Source: Thermaerobacter marianensis DSM 12885
GTDB taxonomy: Bacteria; Bacillota; Sulfobacillia; Thermaerobacterales; Thermaerobacteraceae
Assembly (NCBI RefSeq): GCF_000184705.1
Contig: NC_014831.1
Coordinates: 2,046,001-2,110,000 of the forward strand
DNA: 64,000 nt
Direction of reading: 5' to 3'
Shown piece by piece: positions 56,696 through 64,000 of the stretch. The position numbers and the translations under genes were made by a program. The first letter of the stretch is position 1, and each line of letters begins with the position of its first letter. The notes beneath the pieces were generated by a model that was not told where the DNA came from, made no database searches, and saw nothing but the letters and a program-made list of their open reading frames with translations.

Positions 56696-56878
56696 CTATC
56701 GGAAGGTGCTGTGGTGGCCGCACCCCCGAGCTAACCGGGTGTACAGCGCGGGTACAGGTCCCCTTGACGACTGGCCTGCCAGCAGGCCGTGGCCGTCGTC
56801 GGGCCCGTGGACCCGGGACTGGCTGTTGCGGCAGTGCTGACACTTGAAGAGGCTGCGAATGGACTCCGCCAGGTCCAC
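56696..56878 (-). CDS. Possible 60-residue zinc-ribbon-like protein
   Basis: GTG 56878 follows GGGGGAGGAAGG, one of the best ribosome sites here, and opens a frame beginning VDLAESIRSLFKCQHCRNSQ. It ends with a GCGHH segment, so CxxC and CxHH could bind zinc. The middle is unremarkable and no family is recognised. It may be a small gene or the start of a truncated one. Confidence 0.35.
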   Translation of the reverse strand: MDLAESIRSLFKCQHCRNSQSRVHGPDDGHGLLAGQSSRGPVPALYTRLARGCGHHSTFR

Positions 56879-57009
56879 GCGCCTTCCTCCCCCGCCTGCC
56901 CAGCTAGCCGTCCTGTCCCATCAACGGTCTCTTCCTACCGGATGTTCACCCTGCCGGGTTCCCTGCGGGGGAACCACCTTCCAGGCGCACCGCCCGTTCC
57001 ACCAGGGAC

Positions 57010-57038
57010 TTGCCGACCACACCCACCGGCTATAGACT
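57010..57038 (+). promoter_or_regulatory. Promoter of osmC-like gene
   Basis: TTGCCG (57010-57015), 17 bases, TAGACT (57033-57038), in an AT-rich stretch that ends about 16 bases before ATG 57055. Confidence 0.5.
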
Positions 57039-57054
57039 ATAAATTCGATCGACA

Positions 57055-57618
57055 ATGTATGAGAAGGGGGACGGTGTACTCGTGGCTCGGAGTTGCTTTC
57101 AGATTAACATCGGCGCGTTCGAAGACTTCATCAGGAAGGTTCAGGAGAATCCCGACGCTGCCCGTTACACCTTCCGAACCGTCACGTACTGGGAAGGCGG
57201 TGCCGTCTCCCGGACCGTAGCCCGCAACTTTGAGATCAAGGCCGACGAACCTTCCGATCTTGGCGGCACCGATTCGGCTCCGGATCCTGTCGAACTTCTG
57301 CTGGCCTCCCTCGCAACCTGCTTCGCCATTGGGTTTGTGACCCAAGCGGCGCGACGGGGCATTGACTTCCGCAATCTACAGGTCGTCACCGAGGGCGACA
57401 TCGACCTCCGTGGCTACCTCGGCCTGGATCCGGCAGTACGCCCCGGCTACAGCCGGATTCGCTACACGGTCAAGGTCGACCCCGACGCCGATCCGCAGGT
57501 CCTCGAAGAACTCCGGCAGTTGGCGCACCGCCTTTCACCGATGATCGAGACGGTAACCCACGGCGTGCCGGTTGAGGGGCGCATCGAAGTCGTCGACTCA
57601 CGGGCTGCCACCAACTGA
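57055..57618 (+). CDS. OsmC-family protein
   Basis: 187 residues. OsmC/Ohr fold with SAPDPVELLLASLATCFAIGF, where the Cys is one of the two redox cysteines, and VDPDADPQVLEELRQLAHRLSPM. The second cysteine usual in this last helix is not obvious (HRLSPMIETVTHGVP has none), so peroxidase activity may be altered. GTG 57082 is an alternative start after GGGGGACGG. Likely a stress or organic-peroxide protein. Confidence 0.87.
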   Translation: MYEKGDGVLVARSCFQINIGAFEDFIRKVQENPDAARYTFRTVTYWEGGAVSRTVARNFEIKADEPSDLGGTDSAPDPVELLLASLATCFAIGFVTQAARRGIDFRNLQVVTEGDIDLRGYLGLDPAVRPGYSRIRYTVKVDPDADPQVLEELRQLAHRLSPMIETVTHGVPVEGRIEVVDSRAATN

Positions 57619-57999
57619 TGGCACCACAAGCCAACACCGGTTCCCTTGGGGTGGGTGCCCCTCCTCCGATGCGGGTCCCTGTGGGACACCTGGGGGATGG
57701 GCACCTTCCCGTGTTTGCCCGCACGGCGCCCCAGGATTGAACTCCGAGTGGACTCAGGTGTTCACTCGGGTCGAGGTGCTCTGCATGGCGACGTCCACGT
57801 CCGGGTCGGAGGCATGCTCTACGCCCGCCGGCGTGGTCCATCGTCGCCGCCGCCGCGACCCGCGGGCTGCCCTACCCGAGCCGGCAGCCGTTGACACTCC
57901 CTCCCGCCGGCACTATGCTCAACACCAGAACCGTTCCGGATCGAAATGGAACCTTGGCACGATCCGCCGGAACTGAATCCGAGAAAGAAGGCAGCGCCC
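57619..57999. other. Intergenic region before Gate-domain genes
   Basis: 381 bases with no recognisable gene. The stretch 57643-57720 has short inverted segments (GGTGGGTGCCCC, GGGTCCCTGTGGGACACC) that could fold, but no riboswitch or terminator pattern is clear. Confidence 0.4.
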
Positions 58000-58482
58000 G
58001 TGGCTCGACCGATCCACCCGCCCGCGGCAGTGCCTCGCGGCGCCGGCCTCGAGGGCGGTGCTCATCCCCTCCGCCTGGCTGTTGCGCGTGGCCTGCGCTC
58101 CACCCTGCGGGTTCTGGCCGACCTGGCCCGCACCATGCTCCCGGCGATGATCGTGGTGATGATCCTCGACCGCAGCGGCTGGCTTGCTCGCATCGCCGGG
58201 CTGGCGGCGCCGGCCATGGCCTGGTTCGGCTTGCCAGGCGGAAGCGCCCTGGCGCTGCTCATCGGCAACACCGTGGGCCTGTACAGCGGGGTGGCCGCGG
58301 CCGTCCCCCTGGGTCTTGACTACAAGGAATGGACGATCCTGGGCACCATGCTGGCCATCAGCCACGCCCACCCCGTCGAGGCCTCCATCATCGCCCGGGC
58401 CGGCGCCAACCCGTGGACGGTGATGGCCGCGCGGCTGCTGGCCTCGGCGGCCGCGGGAGCGCTGTTGAACCTGGTCCTGTAA
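58000..58482 (+). CDS. Gate (nucleoside-recognition) domain membrane protein, subunit 1
   Basis: 160 residues from GTG 58000 (AAGAAGG upstream; ATG 57946 possible). Four membrane segments with the Gate-domain pattern: LARTMLPAMIVVMILDRSGWL, GGSALALLIGNTVGLYSGVAA, WTILGTMLAISHAHPVEASII. It pairs with the next gene, as SpmA/SpmB-like or YlbJ-like proteins do. Substrate unknown. Confidence 0.75.
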   Translation: MARPIHPPAAVPRGAGLEGGAHPLRLAVARGLRSTLRVLADLARTMLPAMIVVMILDRSGWLARIAGLAAPAMAWFGLPGGSALALLIGNTVGLYSGVAAAVPLGLDYKEWTILGTMLAISHAHPVEASIIARAGANPWTVMAARLLASAAAGALLNLVL

Positions 58483-58603
58483 GGGCACCAACGACGGGAA
58501 GTGCGTGAACTACCGGGACGAACCGGCGCCACGGGCCGGCCCGGCAGGCCAACGAGCCGGCCTTCGCACGTGAAGGGACGGCCCCCAACGGGAGGTCAGG
58601 CGC

Positions 58604-59095
58604 ATGTGGGTCATCGACGCCATGGTGGACGGCATCGGCGAAGGCATCCTGCTCCTGCTGCGCATCGGCCTGTTCGTCGCCCCGGTGCTGATCCTCCTCG
58701 AGTGGGCGAAGCTGACGGGTCGCCTGGCCCGCCTGACCCACCGCATCGAGCCTTTGTGCCGCCGGCTGGGCCTTGCCCCCGACCTGGCCCCGTCCCTCAC
58801 GGTGGGGGCGGTGCTGGGGGTCATTCTCGGATCCGGCGTGGTGCTGGAGGCCTCCCGGGAGCGGCCGGTAGCCCGCCAGCAGGTCACCCTGCTGTTCGTG
58901 TTCGTGGGCATCTTCCACGCCATGTTCGAAGAAACAGCCGCCGTCTTCGCCTTCGGCGGCAACGGGCTGATCATGGTCACGACCCGCTTCGCCTTCGGCC
59001 TGGCCGCCTTCTGGCTGTACCGGCGCTGGCTGGCCCTGCGGCGTGCGGCCCTTGACGGGCCGGTGCTGGCGCCCGAGCCGGCCCGCCACCGGTGA
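58604..59095 (+). CDS. Gate (nucleoside-recognition) domain membrane protein, subunit 2
   Basis: 163 residues from ATG 58604, behind GGGAGG. Helices GEGILLLLRIGLFVAPVLILLE, LTVGAVLGVILGSGVVL and VTLLFVFVGIFHAMFEETAAV, the last with conserved Glu-Glu. Complementary to the previous gene, 121 bases upstream; the GGACGAACCGG word sits between the two. Together they probably form one transporter. Confidence 0.75.
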   Translation: MWVIDAMVDGIGEGILLLLRIGLFVAPVLILLEWAKLTGRLARLTHRIEPLCRRLGLAPDLAPSLTVGAVLGVILGSGVVLEASRERPVARQQVTLLFVFVGIFHAMFEETAAVFAFGGNGLIMVTTRFAFGLAAFWLYRRWLALRRAALDGPVLAPEPARHR

Positions 59096-59353
59096 CGGCC
59101 CAACGCACCCGCAGCGCCTCACCGCCCCGAACCGGGTGGCCCTGCACCAGGTGTCGCCCCGCTGCGCAAGCCCCACGCCGCACCGGTCGCCCACCGCTCC
59201 CCGGGGCACAATAGGACCCACCAGGCCGCCGGGAACCGACCGCCGGCCACATCTGTCGGCTACACGTGGCCAGCCGCAGGCTCATCGCACCGGCCGCACC
59301 GGCCCGCACCAGTCGCGTCGCGCGCACCGGTCGCGTCGCGCCGGCCCCGCCGC

Positions 59354-59803
59354 CTACCCCGCCTTGCGCTGCTCGATCTCCCGCGCCAGGCCGCCGAAGA
59401 ACTGGCCCATGATCATCTTCGCCACGCCGCCCAGCACCCGCTGGCCGATGCTGGCCACCGGGCCGCCCACCTGGGCCTCGCCCTGGTACTTGAGCAAGGT
59501 GGCGTCGCCCTGGGGCTCCAGGTCCAACACCAGCGACGCCCGCACGAAGCCGGGCCCGCCCTCGCCCTCGATGTTGAGCCGGTAACGGCTGGGCGGCTCC
59601 TTGTCCTCGATGGCGATCCGGCCCTTGTACCGCCCGCGGATGGCGGCGATCCCCAGTTCCAGCTCGGCCTCGTACCGGTCCTCCCCCACCTTGACCAGCT
59701 GCTTGCACCCCGGTGTGCACCGGGCCAGGACCTCCTGGTCGTTCAGGCAAGCCCACACCATGTCGACGGGCGCAGCGATCTTCTGGCTGCCGGCCACCTG
59801 CAT
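59354..59803 (-). CDS. CoxG-like SRPBCC protein
   Basis: 149 residues from ATG 59803 (GGGGGGT upstream). CoxG/CO-dehydrogenase subunit G type: MQVAGSQKIAAPVDMVWACL, LARCTPGCKQLVKVGEDRYE, YKGRIAIEDKEPPSRYRLNIE and GGPVASIGQRVLGGVAKMI. CoxG recruits or assembles molybdenum hydroxylases at the membrane. The hydroxylase itself is not in this window; XdhC lies 250 bases upstream on the same strand. No gene is seen in the gap (59804-60053). Confidence 0.9.
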   Translation of the reverse strand: MQVAGSQKIAAPVDMVWACLNDQEVLARCTPGCKQLVKVGEDRYEAELELGIAAIRGRYKGRIAIEDKEPPSRYRLNIEGEGGPGFVRASLVLDLEPQGDATLLKYQGEAQVGGPVASIGQRVLGGVAKMIMGQFFGGLAREIEQRKAG

Positions 59804-60053
59804 CCCTGGCACCCCCCGTGATGGTCGCGAAAGCTTCCCCGTTGCGGGACGGTCCGCGTCGACGGGGGTGGCACGCCGCGGGGGCTCCGCACTCGCAGCA
59901 GGATCCGCCCGGGGCGGCGCCTCGACTCGGTTGCGGAAACCGCAACCACCCACCGTCTCCGCGGCGCCCAAGCGACGGCTCATGCCATGGCTGATTCGGT
60001 TTTCGGAGGAACCGTTCCTGCCGCTGCCGCCATGCCGGGCCGCCCGGCCGGGA

Positions 60054-61208
60054 TCAATGGTCCGCGCGGCCGGCCGTCGGACCGTCGCCTGCGGGGACCG
60101 CTTCCGGCCGGCGCGCGAAAGGCCGGTTCGTCCTGCGGGAGGCGATGACCTCCGCCATGATGGCCACCGCCATCTCCTCCGGGGTGCGGGCGCCGATGTC
60201 CAGGCCGATGGGGGCGTGGAGCCGGGCCAGCTCGGCCTCGCTCACCCCCGCCTCCCGCAGCGTCGCCAGCCGCCGCTGGTGGGTCCGCCGGCTCCCCATC
60301 ACGCCGATGTAGCCGGCGGGCGACGCCAGGGCGGCCCGCAGGGCCGGCACGTCGAACTTCAGGTCGTGGGTCAGGACGCAGACGGCGTCGCGGGGCGAGA
60401 GCCGCACGGACTGAAGGTACTCGTCGGGCCACTGGCGGACGATGGCGTGGGCGGCGGGGATCCGCTCCGGTGTGGCGAAGGGTGACCGCGGGTCACAGAC
60501 GACGACCCGGTATCCCAGGAACCGGCCCGCCTCTGCCAGGGCGGCGGCGGGGTGCACCGCCCCGATGACGTAGAGCACCGGCGGCGGCGCGAAGGGCTGG
60601 ATGAACACGTCCGCCCCGGCCAGCTGCTCCCGGGCGGCCTCATCCCGGGCCAGGAGCGCTCCCGCCCGCCGGGCCAGCTCCCCGTCAAGACCGGGATCGC
60701 CGGACGAACCGGCCACGATCCGCGCCGGGCCGCCGGGATCGGCCTCTTCGAAGAGCACCACCGCGCCGGAGGGCACTGCACCCGCATCCGGCGCCCCGGC
60801 GCCGTCTCCCCCCGCGGCACCCAGCACCCGCGCCAGGGCCACCGCCTTCCCGGCGGCCAGCGCTTTCTTCAGCTCACGGGCCACCTCGGGCCACGGCCCG
60901 CGGGCCGGTTCGACCCACACGCGGATGGTGCCGCCGCAGCTTAAGCCCACTTCGAAGGCGTCGTCGTCGGAGATGCCGAAGGTGACGAGGCGCGGCCGGC
61001 CGGCAGCCAGCACCTCCTGGGCCACCTCGATGACCGCCGGCTCGACGCAACCGCCCGACACCGAGCCGGCGATCTCGCCGCGGTCGCTGATGGCCATGGT
61101 GGTCCCCGCATCCCGCGGTGCCTTGCGGATCACCTCGACCACCGTGGCCAGGGCCACGTCCCGGCCCGCGTCGAGCCACTCCACCACCCGGTCCAGCACG
61201 TCGCGCAT
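60054..61208 (-). CDS. XdhC/CoxI-family maturation factor of molybdenum hydroxylases
   Basis: 384 residues from ATG 61208 (GGGGAGG upstream). N-terminal XdhC_CoxI: LATVVEVIRKAPRDAGTTM, ISDRGEIAGSVSGGCVEPAV, FEVGLSCGGTIRVWVEPA. C-terminal Rossmann domain: VLYVIGAVHPAAALAEAGRF, VVVCDPRSPFATPERIP, YIGVMGSRRTHQRRL and IGLDIGARTPEEMAVAIMAE. It binds Mo cofactor and delivers the sulfurated form. Two GTTCGTCC words lie in its variable parts, the middle insertion and the C-terminal tail. Confidence 0.93.
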   Translation of the reverse strand: MRDVLDRVVEWLDAGRDVALATVVEVIRKAPRDAGTTMAISDRGEIAGSVSGGCVEPAVIEVAQEVLAAGRPRLVTFGISDDDAFEVGLSCGGTIRVWVEPARGPWPEVARELKKALAAGKAVALARVLGAAGGDGAGAPDAGAVPSGAVVLFEEADPGGPARIVAGSSGDPGLDGELARRAGALLARDEAAREQLAGADVFIQPFAPPPVLYVIGAVHPAAALAEAGRFLGYRVVVCDPRSPFATPERIPAAHAIVRQWPDEYLQSVRLSPRDAVCVLTHDLKFDVPALRAALASPAGYIGVMGSRRTHQRRLATLREAGVSEAELARLHAPIGLDIGARTPEEMAVAIMAEVIASRRTNRPFARRPEAVPAGDGPTAGRADH

Positions 61209-61298
61209 GGCCTCTCGCCTCCCCTCGCGCCCTCAGACGGTGCGCCAGGTCCCACCCGGGAACCCACCCGGCCCGCCCCGCCCAGCCGCGACGACGCC

Positions 61299-61949
61299 CT
61301 AGCCCTCCCGGACGCGGGCCAAAACCAGCCCATCGTAGGCCGGCAGCATCGTGCTGACCAGCCGGGGGTCCGTGGCAACCCGGCGGTTGAACCGCCGCAT
61401 CGCCTCCACGGCGGGGGCGGTGTCCACCGGGTCAGCGACCCGCCCGTGCATCAGGGCGTTGTCGGCCACCAGCAAGCCGCCGGGCCGAAGCAGGCGCAGG
61501 CTCCACTCCAGGTAGTCGGGGTAGTGCTGTTTGTCGGCATCGATGAAGACGAGGTCGAAGGAAGGATGCGGTGGCTCCGCCACCAGGGCCGGCATGAGGG
61601 TGAGGGCGTCGCCGACGCGAATCTCGACCCGGTCGGCGAGGCCGGCCGCCGCCACGTGGGCGTGGGCCACCCGGGCGTAATCGGGGTTTTTCTCCAGGGA
61701 AATCAGCCGGCCCCCCGGCGGCAGGCCGCGGGCCAGGCAGATGGCGCTGTAACCGGCAAGGGCGCCGATCTCCAGCACCCGGCGGGCCCCCCTGGCCGCC
61801 ACCAGCAGGGTCAGCAGGCGGCCGTATGCGGGACGGATGGCGATGTCCGGCATGCCGTGGGCCTCCATGCCGGCTCGCACCCGCTCCAGGTCGGGATCGG
61901 GCGGGTACAGAGACTCCAGGTACCGGACGTCCCGCTCGGACGGCAGCAC
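61299..61949 (-). CDS. O-methyltransferase (CCoAOMT/YrrM-like)
   Basis: 216 residues from GTG 61949 (GGGGGAGG upstream). SAM-binding class I fold: VLEIGALAGYSAICLARGL, RLISLEKNPDYARVA, DLVFIDADKQHYPDYLEWSL and LLRPGGLLVADNALMHGRV. The acidic DADK region binds a divalent metal. In bacteria the group methylates catechols or tRNA (TrmR, hydroxyuridine-34); YrrM/TrmR is equally likely. Lies 90 bases upstream of xdhC. Confidence 0.9.
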   Translation of the reverse strand: MLPSERDVRYLESLYPPDPDLERVRAGMEAHGMPDIAIRPAYGRLLTLLVAARGARRVLEIGALAGYSAICLARGLPPGGRLISLEKNPDYARVAHAHVAAAGLADRVEIRVGDALTLMPALVAEPPHPSFDLVFIDADKQHYPDYLEWSLRLLRPGGLLVADNALMHGRVADPVDTAPAVEAMRRFNRRVATDPRLVSTMLPAYDGLVLARVREG

Positions 61950-62376
61950 GGGCGCCTCCCCCTCTCGCCGGCCGCACCGGTCACCGGCCGTACCCTGCGG
62001 CCGCACCGACCGGCGGTACCCGTCGACACCGACCCCGCCGGTGAAGACGGGTGTCTTGCCCCCATCGTACCACCGCGGCAGGGCCGTGGTGCGCCTTCTG
62101 TTCACGCGGCCCCTGCCGGGTTCCCGGGTCTTCGTCGACGTCTTGCGTGGGCCGGTGTTCGTCGACTCTTGCTGCCGCGGCCGAGCATCGACGGGCGGAA
62201 GAGCGCGGGGTGACGGGATGCGACGCGGCAGGCCCCCCGCGGGTCACTGCGGTCGGCGGGCCGGTCGACGGGCCCCCGCCGAACCCCTCGCTCCCACGGG
62301 CGGCCGTGGGCAGGAGCCCCGTCCCCCGCGTTGAACTCTCGCTTGTCGCCAGCCACAACCAGGAGGAGGGAGGGCC

Positions 62377-63060
62377 ATGGCGCACAAGCTGCGCTGGCTG
62401 GGCCACGCCAGCTGGGAGCTGACCACGGCGGGCGGCAAGGTCATCCTGTTCGACCCCTGGATCAACGGCAACCCGAAGGCCGCCGCCCGCATCGAGGATC
62501 TCAAGGCCGACTACATCCTCATCACCCACGACCACTTCGACCACGCCAGCGACGTGGTAGCGGTCCAGAAGCAGACGGGGGCGACGGTGATCCTGCAGCC
62601 CGAGACGGCGGCCCGCTACCAGAAGGACGGCCTGCCGGCCGACAAGTGCATCGGGATGAACATCGGCGGTTCCGTGGAGCTGGGCGGCGTGGTGGTCACC
62701 ATGACCGAGGCCTACCACTCCAGCGAGACCGGCGAGCCGGCGGGGTACATCGTCACCCTGGAGGACGGCAAGCGGGTCTTCGACGCGGGCGACACGGGTA
62801 TCCATTGCAACATGGCCACGTGGGCGGAGCTTTACCCCATGGACGTAGCGCTCCTCCCCATCGGCAGCCACTTCACCATGGACCCGCGGCAGGCGGCCCA
62901 CGCCCTGACCTTCCTCAAGCCCAAGGTGGCCATCCCCCAGCACTACGGCACCTTCCCGCTGCTGGTGCAAAGCGCCGACGACTTCGTCCACTTCGCCCGG
63001 CAGAAGGCACCCGGGGTCGAGGTCGTGGTCCTGGAGCCCGGCAGCAGCTTCGAGTTCTAG
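62377..63060 (+). CDS. Metal-dependent hydrolase, UPF0173 (metallo-beta-lactamase fold)
   Basis: 227 residues from ATG 62377, behind AGGAGGAGGGAGG. Motifs: RWLGHASWELTTAGGKVILFD, ILITHDHFDHASDVV (HxHxDH), DAGDTGIHCNM, and LLPIGSHFTMDPRQAAHAL then IPQHYGTFPLL. This is the YtkL/UPF0173 branch; substrate unknown. Diverges from the O-methyltransferase gene across about 430 bases, of which 61950-62376 shows no gene. Confidence 0.93.
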   Translation: MAHKLRWLGHASWELTTAGGKVILFDPWINGNPKAAARIEDLKADYILITHDHFDHASDVVAVQKQTGATVILQPETAARYQKDGLPADKCIGMNIGGSVELGGVVVTMTEAYHSSETGEPAGYIVTLEDGKRVFDAGDTGIHCNMATWAELYPMDVALLPIGSHFTMDPRQAAHALTFLKPKVAIPQHYGTFPLLVQSADDFVHFARQKAPGVEVVVLEPGSSFEF

Positions 63061-63369
63061 GCGCCCGTATTCCAGGCGCTGGTAGGGTTCGCGGTGCTCG
63101 TCCAGCGCGATCGGTCCGTGGCGGGGCGGGCTTCTGCCCCGGCCTGGGCGTCGGCCCTTCCCCACCGGCGGTCGCGATGGACGGTGCGAACGGCGGCCCT
63201 GGCCCCGGCGGTCGGCGCCTGCCGGGGCCAGGGCATCGTCGCCCTGGGGCAGGTCGTCGGAGGCGCGCTCCGGCGCCTTGAACCGGGAGCCGGGGCCTGC
63301 GGTGCACGCCAGGCCACGGCGGCGCGGGCGGGCATGCCCCGCTGGACGGCCGCGGGCTATGCCTGGCGC
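63061..63369. other. Gene-free gap before sirtuin gene
   Basis: 309 bases. Frames on both strands are Arg/Pro/Gly-rich and lack family similarity or a good ribosome site. I see no promoter or hairpin of note. Confidence 0.4.
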
Positions 63370-64000
63370 CTAGCCCAGCACCACCGCCGGTTCCCCCGCC
63401 GCCGCCGTGCCGCCGGCTTCGAGCCGATCCACCACGGCAGGGAGCGCCTGCTCCGCGGGCGCCGCCAGGACGACCTCGGCTCCCAGCACCGGGTGGGGGT
63501 TGACCTCGGCCAGCACGGCTCCCGCCTCCCGAGCCCACCGGGGCAGGCTCGCCGCCGGTTCCACCTCGGCGGAGGTGCCCACCACCAGCAGGAGACCCGC
63601 GTTCTGTACCTCGGCCCAGGCGCGCAGGAAGGCGTGACGGGGCAGGTCCTCACCGAAGAAGACGATGTCCGGCTTCAGCCAGCCCCCGCACCAGCACCGG
63701 TGGCCACGGCCCCCGGACAGCCCGGCCAGCCGCCGCACGCTCTCGGCGGAATAGCGGCTGCCGCAGTCCAGGCACACCACCCGCTGGAAGCTGCCGTGCA
63801 GCTCGATGACGTCCCGGCTGCCCGCCGCCTGGTGCAACCCGTCGATGTTCTGCGTGATCACCGCCCGCAGGTAACCCAGCTCTTCAAGGCGCGCCAGGGC
63901 GCGGTGGGCCGGGTTGGGGCGGGCCGCCGCCAGGTGGTCGTGCAACTGGTCCAGCATGGCCCAGACCCGCTCCGGGTCGCGCCGGAAGGCATCGATGTGG
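63370..64000 (-). CDS. cobB: NAD-dependent protein deacylase, sirtuin (partial)
   Basis: The gene enters from the right edge (HIDAFRRDPERVWAMLDQL) and lacks its N-terminal NAD loop here. Sirtuin core: RALARLEELGYLRAVITQNIDGLHQAAGSR, catalytic His in VIELHGSF, zinc ribbon CLDCGSRY and CWCGG, KPDIVFFGEDLP, LLLVVGTSAEVEPA and LAEVNPHP. It removes acetyl or other acyl groups from lysines using NAD. Confidence 0.93.
   Translation of the reverse strand, partial: HIDAFRRDPERVWAMLDQLHDHLAAARPNPAHRALARLEELGYLRAVITQNIDGLHQAAGSRDVIELHGSFQRVVCLDCGSRYSAESVRRLAGLSGGRGHRCWCGGWLKPDIVFFGEDLPRHAFLRAWAEVQNAGLLLVVGTSAEVEPAASLPRWAREAGAVLAEVNPHPVLGAEVVLAAPAEQALPAVVDRLEAGGTAAAGEPAVVLG

Larger units (their letters stand above)
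56415..57054. other. Intergenic region between caiB2 and osmC
   Basis: 640 bases with no gene of known family. The first half gives broken frames on the plus strand (for example KISQKQVQRYMNRNRPMI followed by stops) that might be decayed coding sequence, but I cannot name it. One GGTTCGTCC word lies at 56680-56687. A small minus-strand frame is listed separately. The osmC promoter lies at the right end. Confidence 0.5.

Overview
High-GC (about 70 % or more over most of its length) bacterial chromosome segment. Strong AGGAGG-type ribosome binding sites, GTG/TTG starts, a T-box riboswitch ahead of threonine genes, YtrA-type GntR/ABC and PadR modules, and an oppA-type lipoprotein all point to a high-GC Bacillota. 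The overall style (long Ala/Gly/Pro/Thr linkers, aerobic carboxylic-acid and methanethiol metabolism) recalls Thermaerobacter or relatives, but no rRNA or marker gene in the window proves this; the name is an inference.

Layout. 1-7.3 kb (minus): a peptide-uptake operon oppA-oppB-oppC-oppDF (the two ATPases fused) ending in an NlpC/P60-type cell-wall peptidase that runs off the left edge. 7.8-16.6 kb: a DUF1648 membrane protein, lysA, an MFS exporter, a secreted thermonuclease-like lipoprotein, a PadR/HAAS-type pair and small membrane or DinB-like proteins. 17-22 kb (plus): an SDR reductase and a lactate-utilisation pair lutA plus a fused lutBC. 22-27 kb: Zn-alcohol dehydrogenase diverging from a GntR(YtrA)-ABC transporter operon, then an ArsR/DUF5937 regulator. 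27-36 kb: small accessory genes (VOC, TauE/SafE, DUF488, a TauE/HupE-like membrane protein, SBP56 methanethiol oxidase, GNAT), several broken genes, and a toxin-antitoxin pair whose RelE-like toxin carries a frameshift. 36-43 kb (minus): phosphoenolpyruvate carboxylase and thrC-thrB behind a Thr T-box. 43-46.2 kb: ArsR-AHSA1 pair and a propionyl/acetyl-CoA synthetase.

46.6-55.1 kb is visibly lower in GC (32 of 60 bases in one line counted by hand) and holds one minus-strand operon: GntR(FCD) regulator, CaiB-type CoA-transferase, enoyl-CoA hydratase, TctC-TctB-TctA tripartite carboxylate transporter and a GlcD-type FAD dehydrogenase, ending against an IS21-type transposase remnant. It looks like an acquired carboxylic/hydroxy-acid catabolic island, controlled from a 15-4-15 inverted repeat shared with a divergent second CaiB gene of native composition. 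57-64 kb: OsmC, a pair of Gate-domain membrane proteins, CoxG, XdhC/CoxI, an O-methyltransferase, a metallo-beta-lactamase-fold hydrolase and a sirtuin cut by the right edge.

The most striking unexplained signal is not a gene: the word GTTCGTCC (usually GGTTCGTCC, often CCGGTTCGTCC) occurs 34 times on the two strands, where base composition predicts about two. It lies in intergenic DNA, in variable protein linkers and inside genes alike.
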